A DNA stretch of 5,801 nucleotides from Bacillota bacterium (GTDB lineage Bacteria > Bacillota > Clostridia > Lachnospirales > Lachnospiraceae): the NCBI GenBank assembly GCA_023387635.1, contig JAEWHU010000168.1, positions 1-5,801 on the forward strand, given 5' to 3'. Positions 5,782-5,801 of this stretch are shown here, piece by piece. The translations under genes were made by a program, and so were the position numbers. Position 1 is the first letter of the stretch. Each line of letters starts with the position of its first letter. Under the pieces are notes generated by a model that had not been told where the DNA came from, made no database searches, and saw only the letters and a program-made list of their open reading frames with translations.

Positions 5782-5801
5782 AATTGTGTAATGACCATAT
5801 T

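Noticed and set aside
1..5801. CRISPR arrays, tRNA or rRNA genes, insertion sequence ends
   Set aside because: No spaced direct repeats, no cloverleaf or ribosomal RNA sequence and no transposase or terminal inverted repeats were seen on either strand.

Overview
The window looks like chromosomal DNA of a low-G+C Gram-positive bacterium, most likely a clostridial-type Firmicute. The evidence is the AT-rich sequence, strong AAAGGAGGTG-type ribosome binding sites, near-consensus sigma-A-type promoters, a TTG start, and the families present (GNAT, ABC-2 exporter, membrane-anchored XRE regulator). This is judged from sequence style only; I cannot name the species.

Layout. Positions 1-165 hold the C-terminal end of a GNAT acetyltransferase that begins outside the window. 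An AT-rich gap of about 420 bases follows (166-584). It has one convincing promoter (498-526, extended -10) flanked by short palindromes, and a second weaker candidate upstream. A tightly packed + strand operon occupies 585-4313: an ABC ATPase (585-1448), a 717-residue fusion of a seven-helix ABC-2-type permease with an M1-type zinc aminopeptidase domain (1445-3598), and a second, smaller permease (3591-4313). The genes overlap by 4 and 8 bases, which suggests translational coupling. A separate, very AT-rich gene (4378-4746) encodes an unrecognised three-helix membrane protein. It is followed at once by a perfect 11-bp hairpin and then by a strong U8-tract terminator (4852-4889). On the - strand, converging on that terminator, is an XRE-family regulator with a multi-helix membrane tail (4909-5766).

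How the genes probably work together. The ATPase would energise a heterodimeric transporter made of the two different permeases. Positive-inside reasoning puts the M1 domain of the fusion on the outer face of the membrane, so peptide trimming would be coupled physically to transport. Plausible jobs are maturing an exported peptide, or clearing or destroying a peptide that acts at the cell surface (self-immunity or antimicrobial peptide resistance). No precursor peptide gene is visible here and the substrate is unknown. The XRE membrane protein is a candidate local sensor-regulator, but only its position supports that.

The most interesting item is the transporter-peptidase fusion. Its catalytic residues look intact, but its zinc-ligand spacing (HEXXH-X20-E rather than X18) and its GXMEN region differ from classical M1 enzymes. 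This arrangement may already be known as a family of permease-M1 fusions in databases, so I present it as poorly characterised rather than certainly new.
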